DNA of 8,665 nucleotides from the NCBI GenBank assembly GCA_025464025.1, contig JAODBP010000059.1, forward strand, positions 1 to 8,665, given 5' to 3'. This document shows, piece by piece, positions 1 to 6,293 of this stretch. Made by a program: the position numbers and the translations under genes. Origin of the DNA: Actinomycetes bacterium. GTDB lineage: Bacteria; Actinomycetota; Acidimicrobiia; Acidimicrobiales; CADCSY01. Position 1 is the first letter of the stretch, and every line of letters starts with the position of its first letter. Under the pieces are notes generated by a model. The model searched no databases, was not told the origin of the DNA, and was given only the letters and a program-made list of their open reading frames with translations.

Positions 1-75
1 GTTGCCGGCCTTGAGGTTGAGCTCGGCGGCCTCGGTCTTGAAGCGCTCCACGCGCTCGTTGGTGGTTGCGGTCAC
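1..75 (-). CDS. Unknown protein, N-terminal 25 residues only
   Basis: A minus-strand reading frame starts with GTG at 75 and runs off the left edge of the window, giving 25 residues that begin MTATTNERVERFKTEAAEL. A clear Shine-Dalgarno sequence (GGAGG, plus-strand 85-89) lies 9 bases before the GTG, inside the last codons of livF, and only 5 bases separate the livF stop from this start. It is therefore very probably the next gene of the transporter operon. The visible part is polar and charged, would form an amphipathic helix, and has no signal peptide or membrane segment. I do not recognise the family; the standard Liv components are already present upstream, so this is an accessory or unrelated protein. 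The start is well supported, the function is unknown. Confidence 0.72.
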   Translation of the reverse strand, partial: MTATTNERVERFKTEAAELNLKAGN

Positions 76-80
76 TTGTC

Positions 81-806
81 TCAGCCTCCGAGGTATGCCT
101 TGGACAGTTCGGTCTCGATGTCGCTCGGCGCGCCGATCGACGTGATCTCGCCGTGCAGCATGATCGCCGCCACGTCGGCGATGCCCAGCACTGCGGTGGC
201 GAACTGCTCGACCACCAGGATGGACACCCCCTCGTCGGCGATCGACTTCACGATCTCGTAGAGCTGGCCCACGATCAGCGGCGCCAGGCCCATCGACAGC
301 TCGTCGAGGAGCAGCACCGCCGGGTCGGTGGCCAGCGCCCGGGACATGGCGAGCATCTGCTGCTCGCCCCCGGACAGGGTGCCGGCGAGCTGGCCGCGCC
401 GCTCGCCGAGCCGCGGGAAGCGGCTGAACGCCGCCTCCTCGACCTGCTCGCGGGACGGGCCGGCCTGGGTCACCATCCAGAGGTTCTCTCGGACGGTGAG
501 GTTCGGGAACACGCCACGACCCTCGGGGATGGTGCACACCCCGAGCCGGGCCAGCTGGTCGGACGTGGCGCCGGTGACGTCGACGCCGGCCACCTTGACC
601 TCGCCGGCCGTCGGCTTCAGCAGCCCGGCGCACACCTTGACCGTGGTCGACTTGCCCGAGCCGTTGGGGCCGAGCAGGGCCACCACCGAGCCCTGGGGCA
701 CGGCCAGGTCGACGCCGTGCAGCACCTCGATCTCGCCGTAGGCGGCGTGCACGGCCGACAGCTCCAGCAGGGGCTGGGTGAGGATCTCCGTCTCGGCCAT
801 CGCCAT
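81..806 (-). CDS. livF: Branched-chain amino acid-type ABC transporter ATP-binding protein LivF
   Basis: This 241-residue protein is one of the two ATPases that power a HAAT-family importer, acting at the cytoplasmic face of the permease. Visible motifs are Walker A GPNGSGKST at 46-54, ABC signature LSGGEQQ at 144-150, Walker B ending in DE at 168-169, and D-loop SMGL at 171-174. The LivF-type segment PEGRGVFPNLTVRENL (94-109) carries Glu95 where most ABC ATPases have the Q-loop glutamine, and VVEQ follows Walker B with Gln in place of the switch His. Both are usual in LivF and separate it from LivG. The ATG at 806 overlaps the livG stop (TGATG), implying translational coupling. A second in-frame ATG lies two codons on (800). 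Upstream in-frame codons extend into livG and are not needed. Length is normal for the family. Identity as LivF is secure; the transported substrate is not. Confidence 0.95.
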   Translation of the reverse strand: MAMAETEILTQPLLELSAVHAAYGEIEVLHGVDLAVPQGSVVALLGPNGSGKSTTVKVCAGLLKPTAGEVKVAGVDVTGATSDQLARLGVCTIPEGRGVFPNLTVRENLWMVTQAGPSREQVEEAAFSRFPRLGERRGQLAGTLSGGEQQMLAMSRALATDPAVLLLDELSMGLAPLIVGQLYEIVKSIADEGVSILVVEQFATAVLGIADVAAIMLHGEITSIGAPSDIETELSKAYLGG

Positions 807-1540
807 CACAGACCCGCCGGGGCGCCGAGGTACGCGTCGATGACGGCCTGGTCGGTGCGGATGTCGGACGGCGGGCCCACGGCGATCATGCGGCCGTAGT
901 CCAGCACATGGATCACCTCGCAGACCTGCATCACCAGCGCCATGTCGTGCTCGACCAGGCAGATGGCCAGGCCGTCGTCGCACAGGCGCCGCAGCAGCCG
1001 GCCGAAGGCCTGGGTCTCCTGCTCGGTCTGGCCCGAGGCCGGCTCGTCGAGCAGCAGCACCCGCGGCTTGGTCATCAGGGCCCGGCCCAGCTCGACGACG
1101 CGAGCGGTGCCGGTCGGGATCTCGCTCACCTCGCGGTCGGCGACCTCGCCCAGGCCCACCAGCTCGATGACGCGGTCGGCCTCGGCGCTGGCATCGATGT
1201 TGTCGCCGATGCCCCAGTGGTTGCGGATCTCGCCCGCCACCTGGATGTTCTCCCGCACGGTGAGCGACGTGAACAGCTCGAGCCGCTGGAACGTGCGGGC
1301 CAGGCCCCGCTGGGCCCGCTTGTGCGGGGGCAGCTTGGTGATGTCCTTGCCGTCGAGCACGACGTGGCCGTCACCCGGCGACAGGAGCCCGGTGATGACG
1401 TTGAACATCGTCGTCTTGCCGGCGCCGTTCGGACCGATGAGGCCCGTCACCGTGCCGGCGGCGACCTCGAGCGAGATCTGGTCCAGGGCTCGGTTGCCGC
1501 CGAAGGCCACGACGATGTCGTGCGTCTCGAGCAGTGCCAT
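806..1540 (-). CDS. livG: Branched-chain amino acid-type ABC transporter ATP-binding protein LivG
   Basis: This 244-residue ATPase is the partner of LivF. It shows Walker A GPNGAGKTT at 36-44, the LivG-type ARTFQRLELF segment with Q-loop Gln85, Walker B LLLDEP at 162-167, and the switch region LVEHD with His198. The C-terminal DYGRMIAVGPPSDI segment is also typical of the family. The ABC signature is degenerate: where LivG normally reads something like LPYGxQR, this protein has IPTGTAR (141-147), and the D-loop is SGQTEQE instead of the usual AGLNxxE. The ATG at 1540 overlaps the stop of the permease gene (TAATG), and GGAGGT at plus-strand 1550-1555 provides a good ribosome binding site 9 bases upstream. 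The open frame continues upstream on the same strand, but that part is a shadow of the permease gene in another frame. Confidence 0.95.
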   Translation of the reverse strand: MALLETHDIVVAFGGNRALDQISLEVAAGTVTGLIGPNGAGKTTMFNVITGLLSPGDGHVVLDGKDITKLPPHKRAQRGLARTFQRLELFTSLTVRENIQVAGEIRNHWGIGDNIDASAEADRVIELVGLGEVADREVSEIPTGTARVVELGRALMTKPRVLLLDEPASGQTEQETQAFGRLLRRLCDDGLAICLVEHDMALVMQVCEVIHVLDYGRMIAVGPPSDIRTDQAVIDAYLGAPAGL

Positions 1541-3828
1541 TACAGGTCCACCTCCGCTGCTGCCGCCCCGGCTGAAGCCTTCACCTTGCCGTTGCCGTGC
1601 AGGCCGAGCGCCCGATCGAGGAAGTCGCGGTCCTCGACGGTGAACGGCCGATCGATGCCCACGTACTCGAGTGGCATCTCGTCCTCGGGCGTCGCCTCGA
1701 CCGCCCCCTCCTCGATGAACGCCTCGGGCGACACCGCCTTGGCCACCACCGGCAGCACGAGGAGGAGGACGAAGCTGAGGAGCAGGAAGTACCAGTTGTT
1801 GATGACGTCGCCCCGGGTGAGCCCGTACAGCACGGCCTCGACCACGGTGGCGCCGATCAGCACGTTCCGGGCCTTCGACATGGCCCGGAAGTTGGTGACG
1901 ATGTCGTGCACCGCGCCGCTCGGGTTCTTGGCCATCGTGATGCCGATCGTGGCCGGCATGACGGTGACGAAGTCCTTGCCGAAGTCGGCCAGGCCCTGGA
2001 ACGAGGTGTGGTCGGCCCCGAGCTTCACGAACGTGTTGCTGATGGCGGCGAAGGCCACGCCGAGCAGGACGCCGCCGAACAGGGCGCCGCTGACGTAGCC
2101 GATGCCGCCGACGACGGTCAGCATCAGCAGCGAGAGGCTGAGGAAGATGTCGAAGCGGTCGATGTTGACCGAGCCGAGCTGGGCCGACATGAGCGCGCCG
2201 CCCACACCGGCGATGGCGGCCGACACCATGAACACCAGGAGCTTGAGCCGCACGACGTTCATGCCGAGCGTGGCTGCCGCAGCCGGGCTGTCCTTGAGGG
2301 CGGCGACCCGGCGGCCGTAGTTGCTGTGCCGGAAGGCGATGAGCCCCACCCCGATGGCGGCGAAGAGGATCGTCACGAACATGAGGAACGTGCCCATGTC
2401 GTTCATGTCGAACGGACCGATCTTCGGCTTGGGCATCGTGAGGGTGCCCGACGGGAAGACCGAGAACGTGCGGCCGAACAGCTTCCGGTCGCCGATCTCG
2501 CGCAGCACCATGTTCGACACGAACACGCCGAAGGCCATGGTCGAGAGGGCGAGGTAGAGGCCCCGCAGCCGGAGGGCGGGCAGGGCCACCACGGCGCCGA
2601 CGAGGGCGCAGAACACGGCGGCGAACAGGTAGCCCCAGATCGTCGTCCGGGCCGTGAGGCCGCTGCCGTGGATGCCGAAGTGGAAGCAGATGATCGTGCC
2701 CAGGGCCCCGAAGGCCATGACGCCGAGGTTGATCTCCCCGGCGTACCCGGTGAGCAGCACCAGTGACAGGGCGATCACGGCGAGCGTCATGCCGAAGGCC
2801 ATCGAGTTCACGGCCGTCGGTTGCAGGAGCCCCCGCAGCAGGAACATCACGACGACGAGGGCGACGGCGCCGAGCAGCGCGGTGCGCATCGACGGGAGGC
2901 GGAACCGCTCCCGCGTGCGCATGAGCGTCGTCCCCCGGAGCCGATCCTGCGGCAGGAACAGGAGCACGACGAACAGCAGGATCATGGGGATCGACACCCG
3001 GAAGTTCGACACCCACGTCCACTTGTCCGACGGGAAGTAGGCCACCACGTAGTTGGTGGACAGGCCGAGCACGATGCCGCCGGCGAAGGTGCGGGGCAGG
3101 CTCCGGAGCCGGCCGAACATGGCAGCGGCGAAGGCGTCGATCACCAGCAGGGTGAGCGAGTTGGCGCTCATGGCGCCGCCCTGGATGGGCGTGATGAGGA
3201 TGCCGGCGAGGGCGGCGAGCATGGCGCCCAGGGCCCACGACATGGTGGCCAGCCGCTCGGGGCGGCCGCCGTTGAGCTCGAGCAGGGCGGGGTCGTCGAC
3301 CACGGCGCGCATGGCCACGCCGGACCGGGTCCGGGTGAACATGTAGCGCAGCGCGGCGGCGATCACGATGGCCAGGACCAGGGCGAGGATCTCGTGGTAC
3401 GTGATGTTGATCCCGGCGATCGAGACGGTCTTGGCCGAGCCGAAGAACTTGGAGAAGATCCGCGGCTCGCTCGGCGTCGGGTCCCACACCCAGGTCGAGA
3501 GGGCGAGGAAGCCCAGCATCACCGAGATGGGCACGACGATCTTGGTGACCTCGGCGGTGCCGCGCAGGCCCCGCATGATCACCACGTGCAGGAGCGCCCC
3601 CAGCAGCGGGGCGGCGATGCCCAAGGTCACCACGAGGGCGATCGGCGCCGGCCAGTGCCAGCCGAAGCGCAACTGCCAGTACGTGAAGGCGCCCAGCATG
3701 GCGGTGGCGCCGTGGGCGAAGTTGAAGATCCCGGAGGTCGTGTAGGTGACCACCAGGCCCGACGCGGCGATGCCGTAGACGCCGCCGGTCACCAGACCGA
3801 GGATCGTGTACTGGAGGAACTCTTGCAC
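1540..3828 (-). CDS. Fused LivH-LivM permease of a branched-chain amino acid-type ABC transporter
   Basis: This 762-residue membrane protein joins both permease subunits of a HAAT-type importer. Residues 1 to about 300 are LivH-like: the start resembles LivH (LGLVTGGVYGIAASGLV), and a cytoplasmic coupling loop lies at about 169-200 (RSGVAMRAVVDDP). Residues about 315-630 are LivM-like, with GYAGEINLGVMAFGALG at 361-377, PALRLRGLYLALSTMAFG at 417-434, a second coupling loop at about 502-530, and VVGGIGYVSGALFGG at 572-586. Beyond the usual LivM end there is an extra region of about 130 residues, with two more likely membrane segments (about 656-671 and 679-699) and an acidic cytoplasmic tail containing EYVGIDRPFTVEDRDFLDRA. 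The start is GTG at 3828 with AGGAGG (plus-strand 3835-3840) 6 bases upstream. The gene follows the binding-protein gene after a hairpin and overlaps livG by one base. Confidence 0.93.
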   Translation of the reverse strand: MQEFLQYTILGLVTGGVYGIAASGLVVTYTTSGIFNFAHGATAMLGAFTYWQLRFGWHWPAPIALVVTLGIAAPLLGALLHVVIMRGLRGTAEVTKIVVPISVMLGFLALSTWVWDPTPSEPRIFSKFFGSAKTVSIAGINITYHEILALVLAIVIAAALRYMFTRTRSGVAMRAVVDDPALLELNGGRPERLATMSWALGAMLAALAGILITPIQGGAMSANSLTLLVIDAFAAAMFGRLRSLPRTFAGGIVLGLSTNYVVAYFPSDKWTWVSNFRVSIPMILLFVVLLFLPQDRLRGTTLMRTRERFRLPSMRTALLGAVALVVVMFLLRGLLQPTAVNSMAFGMTLAVIALSLVLLTGYAGEINLGVMAFGALGTIICFHFGIHGSGLTARTTIWGYLFAAVFCALVGAVVALPALRLRGLYLALSTMAFGVFVSNMVLREIGDRKLFGRTFSVFPSGTLTMPKPKIGPFDMNDMGTFLMFVTILFAAIGVGLIAFRHSNYGRRVAALKDSPAAAATLGMNVVRLKLLVFMVSAAIAGVGGALMSAQLGSVNIDRFDIFLSLSLLMLTVVGGIGYVSGALFGGVLLGVAFAAISNTFVKLGADHTSFQGLADFGKDFVTVMPATIGITMAKNPSGAVHDIVTNFRAMSKARNVLIGATVVEAVLYGLTRGDVINNWYFLLLSFVLLLVLPVVAKAVSPEAFIEEGAVEATPEDEMPLEYVGIDRPFTVEDRDFLDRALGLHGNGKVKASAGAAAAEVDL

Positions 3829-3834
3829 TGGCCC

Positions 3835-3840
3835 CCTCCT
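3835..3840 (-). promoter_or_regulatory. Ribosome binding site of the permease gene
   Basis: AGGAGG on the minus strand lies 6 bases before the GTG at 3828. This fixes a non-ATG start and shows the permease can be translated independently of the upstream binding-protein gene, which ends 73 bases before it. Confidence 0.8.
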
Positions 3841-3860
3841 CGGGGTGGCGACGGGCGGCT

Positions 3861-3894
3861 TGCGGCGGCGCCGGCCGAAGCCGGCGCCGCCGCA
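3861..3894 (-). repeat. Intercistronic GC hairpin with UUCG tetraloop
   Basis: A perfect inverted repeat has 15-bp arms (3861-3875 and 3880-3894) around a 4-base loop. In the minus-strand transcript the loop reads UUCG closed by a C-G pair, the classic extra-stable tetraloop. The stem starts 7 bases after the stop codon of the substrate-binding protein gene and ends about 20 bases before the permease ribosome binding site. There is no U-run after the stem, so it does not look like an intrinsic terminator of the standard type. By analogy with hairpins between binding-protein and permease genes in other importer operons, it may protect the upstream mRNA from 3' exonucleases or partly attenuate readthrough. 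The structure is directly visible; the role is inferred. Confidence 0.85.
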
Positions 3895-3901
3895 GGTTGC
3901 C

Positions 3902-5302
3902 TTACTTCTGGAACTTGGTCGAGACCCGATCCGGGCCGAGCTGGGCAGCGTCGACGACCGGGCCGGTCACCTTGACCACGTAGTCGTCGGAGCAGTCGAA
4001 CTGCCCCTTCTCCTTCGGGTCGAAGCGAACGAACTTGGTGCCGTCGAGCTTCAGCGTGACACCGCAGCTGGGCGGCATGTTGGACGAGGGGTTCGTCGGG
4101 GCGTGGAGACCGCCACCGGTCCACTCCTTGACCTTGGCGATCTCCTTCAGCACGCAGTCGCGCGTGAGGGTCGCGCCGCAAGCCTTGGCGCCCGTGGCCC
4201 ACAGGAGGAACGACGAGGTGGCCTGCTCACCGAGCTGGTTCACGTCGCCGCCGTCGCCCTTGACGATGTCGAGGTACTGCTGGATGGCCGGCGTGGTGTC
4301 GGCCTCCTCGAGCGGCAGGTAGGCCTCACGGATGTAGGTCGTGTCGGCGTAGCCGTTGGTGTTCCACTTGGCGAACGCCTGGTCGTAGAAGTTGGCGTCG
4401 ACCATGTAGACCGGCTTGTAGTCGAGCTGTGCCGCGGCCTCGAGGAAGTTCTCGTAGTTCGGGTACGGCGAGCCGGTCCAGTAGACGACCTCGGCCCCGC
4501 AGCTCTTCAGCTTCTGCACGAAGGGCTTCCAGTCGCTCTCACCGGCGATGTTGTACTCCTGCGGGCAGTCCAGGAACTTGTAGCCCTGCGACGGGAAGGT
4601 GGCGAGCACCTTGTCCTTCGTCTCCTGGGTCGCCGCGTAGTTGGCGAACATCACGGCCGACTTCTTGATCTTCTCCGGGAACGCCTTGGCGATCGCCGCC
4701 GCGTACTGGATCGGCGTGTAGTCGATCGGGTTCGGCACGGCCTGGATCATCCTCGGGCCGTTGGCGAACGGCGCGCTGACCGAGTAGCCGGGCAGGGCCG
4801 GGAGGTCGCAGCCCAGGCGGGTCTCCTCCTGGGCGGCGTCGAGGGCCCAGCCCTCACCGACCAGGAAGAACACCTTGTCGGCGCACGCCTGGGTCATGGC
4901 GTTGTTGACCTCGGTGATCTTGGCGTCGTAGTACTTGCCCTCGATCTGACGGCCGTTGATGCCGCCCTGGTCGTTGCACCACGTGATCATCGCCTTGATG
5001 GCGTCGGACATCTCGTGGTTGAGGCCGGGCGAGGCCGAGTAGCCGGCGTCGTCGCCGTAGCCGATGGTGATGCCGGTGTCGCTGACGCCGGGATCGGTGG
5101 CGCCCTTGGCGTCACCCTTGCCGCAGGGCGACTCGAGGTCGCCGAACTTCCCGGACGCCGCCGTGTCGGCTGCCGTGGTCGAGGTGCTGTCCCCCGAACC
5201 ACCCGAGCTGGTGTCGTCGCCGCGATCGGAGCCGCAGGCGGTGGCCAGCACCGCCCCGATGAGCAGCACGCAGGCGAGACGTAGCCATGACCGTCGTTGC
5301 AC
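3902..5302 (-). CDS. Substrate-binding lipoprotein of a branched-chain amino acid-type ABC transporter
   Basis: A 466-residue extracellular lipoprotein that captures the substrate and delivers it to the permease encoded next. The N-terminus is a signal peptide: basic QRRSWLR, then a hydrophobic stretch to ATAC with Cys23 as the likely lipidated residue. The residue at -3 is Ala, so the lipobox is slightly atypical. A Ser/Thr/Gly-rich linker (about 27-52) tethers the periplasmic-binding-protein type 1 fold, which begins near GITIGYGDDAGYSASPG. Family-like features include WCNDQGGINGRQIE (108-121), VGEGWALDAAQ (148-158), a second-lobe start at about KKSAVMFANY, and CGAEVVYWTGSPY (268-280). Ten Cys residues remain after Cys23, suggesting several disulfides. 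The start is GTG at 5302, 8 bases after AGGGGG; it is preferred because it gives a complete signal peptide. Substrate is unknown: members of this family bind amino acids, amides, urea or aromatic and aliphatic acids. Confidence 0.92.
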   Translation of the reverse strand: MQRRSWLRLACVLLIGAVLATACGSDRGDDTSSGGSGDSTSTTAADTAASGKFGDLESPCGKGDAKGATDPGVSDTGITIGYGDDAGYSASPGLNHEMSDAIKAMITWCNDQGGINGRQIEGKYYDAKITEVNNAMTQACADKVFFLVGEGWALDAAQEETRLGCDLPALPGYSVSAPFANGPRMIQAVPNPIDYTPIQYAAAIAKAFPEKIKKSAVMFANYAATQETKDKVLATFPSQGYKFLDCPQEYNIAGESDWKPFVQKLKSCGAEVVYWTGSPYPNYENFLEAAAQLDYKPVYMVDANFYDQAFAKWNTNGYADTTYIREAYLPLEEADTTPAIQQYLDIVKGDGGDVNQLGEQATSSFLLWATGAKACGATLTRDCVLKEIAKVKEWTGGGLHAPTNPSSNMPPSCGVTLKLDGTKFVRFDPKEKGQFDCSDDYVVKVTGPVVDAAQLGPDRVSTKFQK

Positions 5303-5310
5303 GAAAGAAA

Positions 5311-5316
5311 CCCCCT
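5311..5316 (-). promoter_or_regulatory. Ribosome binding site of the substrate-binding protein gene
   Basis: AGGGGG on the minus strand lies 8 bases upstream of the GTG at 5302. It supports this GTG over upstream in-frame codons, which would bury the signal peptide inside a longer protein. Confidence 0.65.
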
Positions 5317-5403
5317 GTGTCCGCCGCCGCGAGGGGCGGGGCGGTGTGGTCGAGCCGGATGACCTGGCGCGAACCAGACGAACCGCTCGTCCGGCGCCGT
5401 GCC

Positions 5404-5440
5404 GGAGGTCACAGAAGGTAGCAGAGGTACTTCGACCTCC
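5404..5440. promoter_or_regulatory. Operator-like dyad in the divergent intergenic region
   Basis: GGAGGTC at 5404-5410 and its exact reverse complement GACCTCC at 5434-5440 flank the candidate -10 element of the transporter promoter. A further GAGGT copy at 5424-5428 forms a shorter dyad with ACCTC at 5435-5439 (6-base gap), sitting in the promoter spacer. Symmetry at a promoter is what a dimeric repressor or activator site would look like. No regulator gene is present in the window, and short GC-rich dyads can occur by chance. Confidence 0.35.
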
Positions 5441-5442
5441 AA
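5415..5442 (-). promoter_or_regulatory. Candidate sigma-70-type promoter of the transporter operon
   Basis: On the minus strand a -35-like TTGGAG (5437-5442) and a -10-like TACCTT (5415-5420, matching TAnnnT) are separated by 16 bases. Transcription would start near 5408, giving a leader of about 105 bases before the binding-protein gene. The leader start could fold a small hairpin (TCCGGC 5390-5395 with GCCGGA 5401-5406). This is the best match I found by eye in the 222-base divergent region 5303-5524; spacing and hexamers are only fair. Confidence 0.4.
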
Positions 5443-5524
5443 CTACCGCGCGTCGCCCTCTCGCCACGGCCCGATCATGGGTCCGGACGGCCCCCGGCGG
5501 GCGGCGCGTGCTAACGAATCGGCC

Positions 5525-6292
5525 ATGGATCGAGAGAAGCTGCAATCGCTGCACGACCTGACCGGCCGGGTCGCGATCGTGACCGGGGGGACGCGCGGGA
5601 TCGGGCGATCGATCGCCGAGGGCCTCATCGCCGCCGGGGCCAAGGTGGCCGTCGCCAGCCGCAAGGCCGACGCCTGCGCCGAGACCGAGCAGCACCTCCG
5701 GACGATGGGCGAGGCCATCGGCGTGGCCACCAACATGGGCGACCTCGACGGCATCGACACCCTCGTCGGCCGCACGGTCGACGAGTTCGGCCGGCTCGAC
5801 ATCATCGTGAACAACGCGGCGAACGCCCTCACCCTCCCGTTCGGCCAGCTCACCTCGGAGGCGTGGGAGAAGTCGCTCGGCGTGAACCTCAAGGGACCGA
5901 CGTTCCTCGTCGACCGGGCCCTCCCCCACCTCGAGGCCAGCGGCAACGCCGCCGTGCTCAACGTGATCTCGGCCGGGGCGTTCCTGTTCTCGGCCAACAC
6001 GGCCATGTACGCCGCCGGCAAGGCCGGCCTCATGGCCATGACCCGGGCCATGGCGGCGAGCTTCGCCGAGAAGGGCATCCGGGTGAACGCCCTGGCCCCC
6101 GGCACGGTCGACACCGACATGGTGCGCAACAACACCCCCGAGGCCCAGGCGTCGATGGCCAAGGCGTCGTTCATGCGCCGGGCCGCCCACCCCGACGAGA
6201 TGGTCGGGCCGGCCCTGCTGCTCGTCTCCGACGCCGGCAGCTTCATCACCGGCCAGGTCATCCTGGCCGACGGTGGCCTGACGCCCCACTGA
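5525..6292 (+). CDS. Short-chain dehydrogenase/reductase (SDR), classical type
   Basis: A 255-residue soluble NAD(P)-dependent oxidoreductase. It has the nucleotide-binding motif TGGTRGIG at 20-27, NNAA at 96-99 (NNAG in most classical SDRs), and the catalytic tetrad Asn121, Ser149, Tyr162 and Lys166 (YAAGK). PGTVDTDM follows after strand six, and the C-terminal ITGQVILADGG is typical. Arg24 and the SRK ending strand two (45-47) favour NADP(H), an inference. The ATG at 5525 puts the Rossmann strand at residue 15, the usual position. In-frame starts at 5399 (GTG) and 5477 (ATG) would add unconserved-looking residues. No Shine-Dalgarno is visible; TAACGA at 5512-5517 lies 7 bases before the ATG and could be a -10 element for a leaderless transcript. 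The next gene begins one base after the stop. Likely a hydroxyacyl/oxoacyl or alcohol dehydrogenase; substrate not determinable. Confidence 0.92.
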   Translation: MDREKLQSLHDLTGRVAIVTGGTRGIGRSIAEGLIAAGAKVAVASRKADACAETEQHLRTMGEAIGVATNMGDLDGIDTLVGRTVDEFGRLDIIVNNAANALTLPFGQLTSEAWEKSLGVNLKGPTFLVDRALPHLEASGNAAVLNVISAGAFLFSANTAMYAAGKAGLMAMTRAMAASFAEKGIRVNALAPGTVDTDMVRNNTPEAQASMAKASFMRRAAHPDEMVGPALLLVSDAGSFITGQVILADGGLTPH

Positions 6293-6293
6293 C

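Noticed and set aside
1597..2766. Long plus-strand open frame opposite the permease gene.
   Set aside because: Its translation is rich in Arg, His, Asp, Glu and Gly with no domain, as expected for the antisense of a GC-rich membrane protein gene. The minus-strand frame gives clear LivH and LivM motifs.
3861..3894. The intercistronic hairpin as a rho-independent terminator.
   Set aside because: No U-tract follows the stem in the transcript direction, and full termination would silence the permease and ATPase genes, which have no visible promoter of their own.
5399..5524. N-terminal extension of the SDR starting at GTG 5399 or ATG 5477.
   Set aside because: The extension overlaps the candidate divergent promoter, adds residues with no SDR feature, and the ATG at 5525 places the Rossmann fold at its usual position.
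5443..6261. Minus-strand open frame opposite the SDR gene.
   Set aside because: The plus strand has a full set of SDR catalytic and cofactor motifs; the antisense frame has none.
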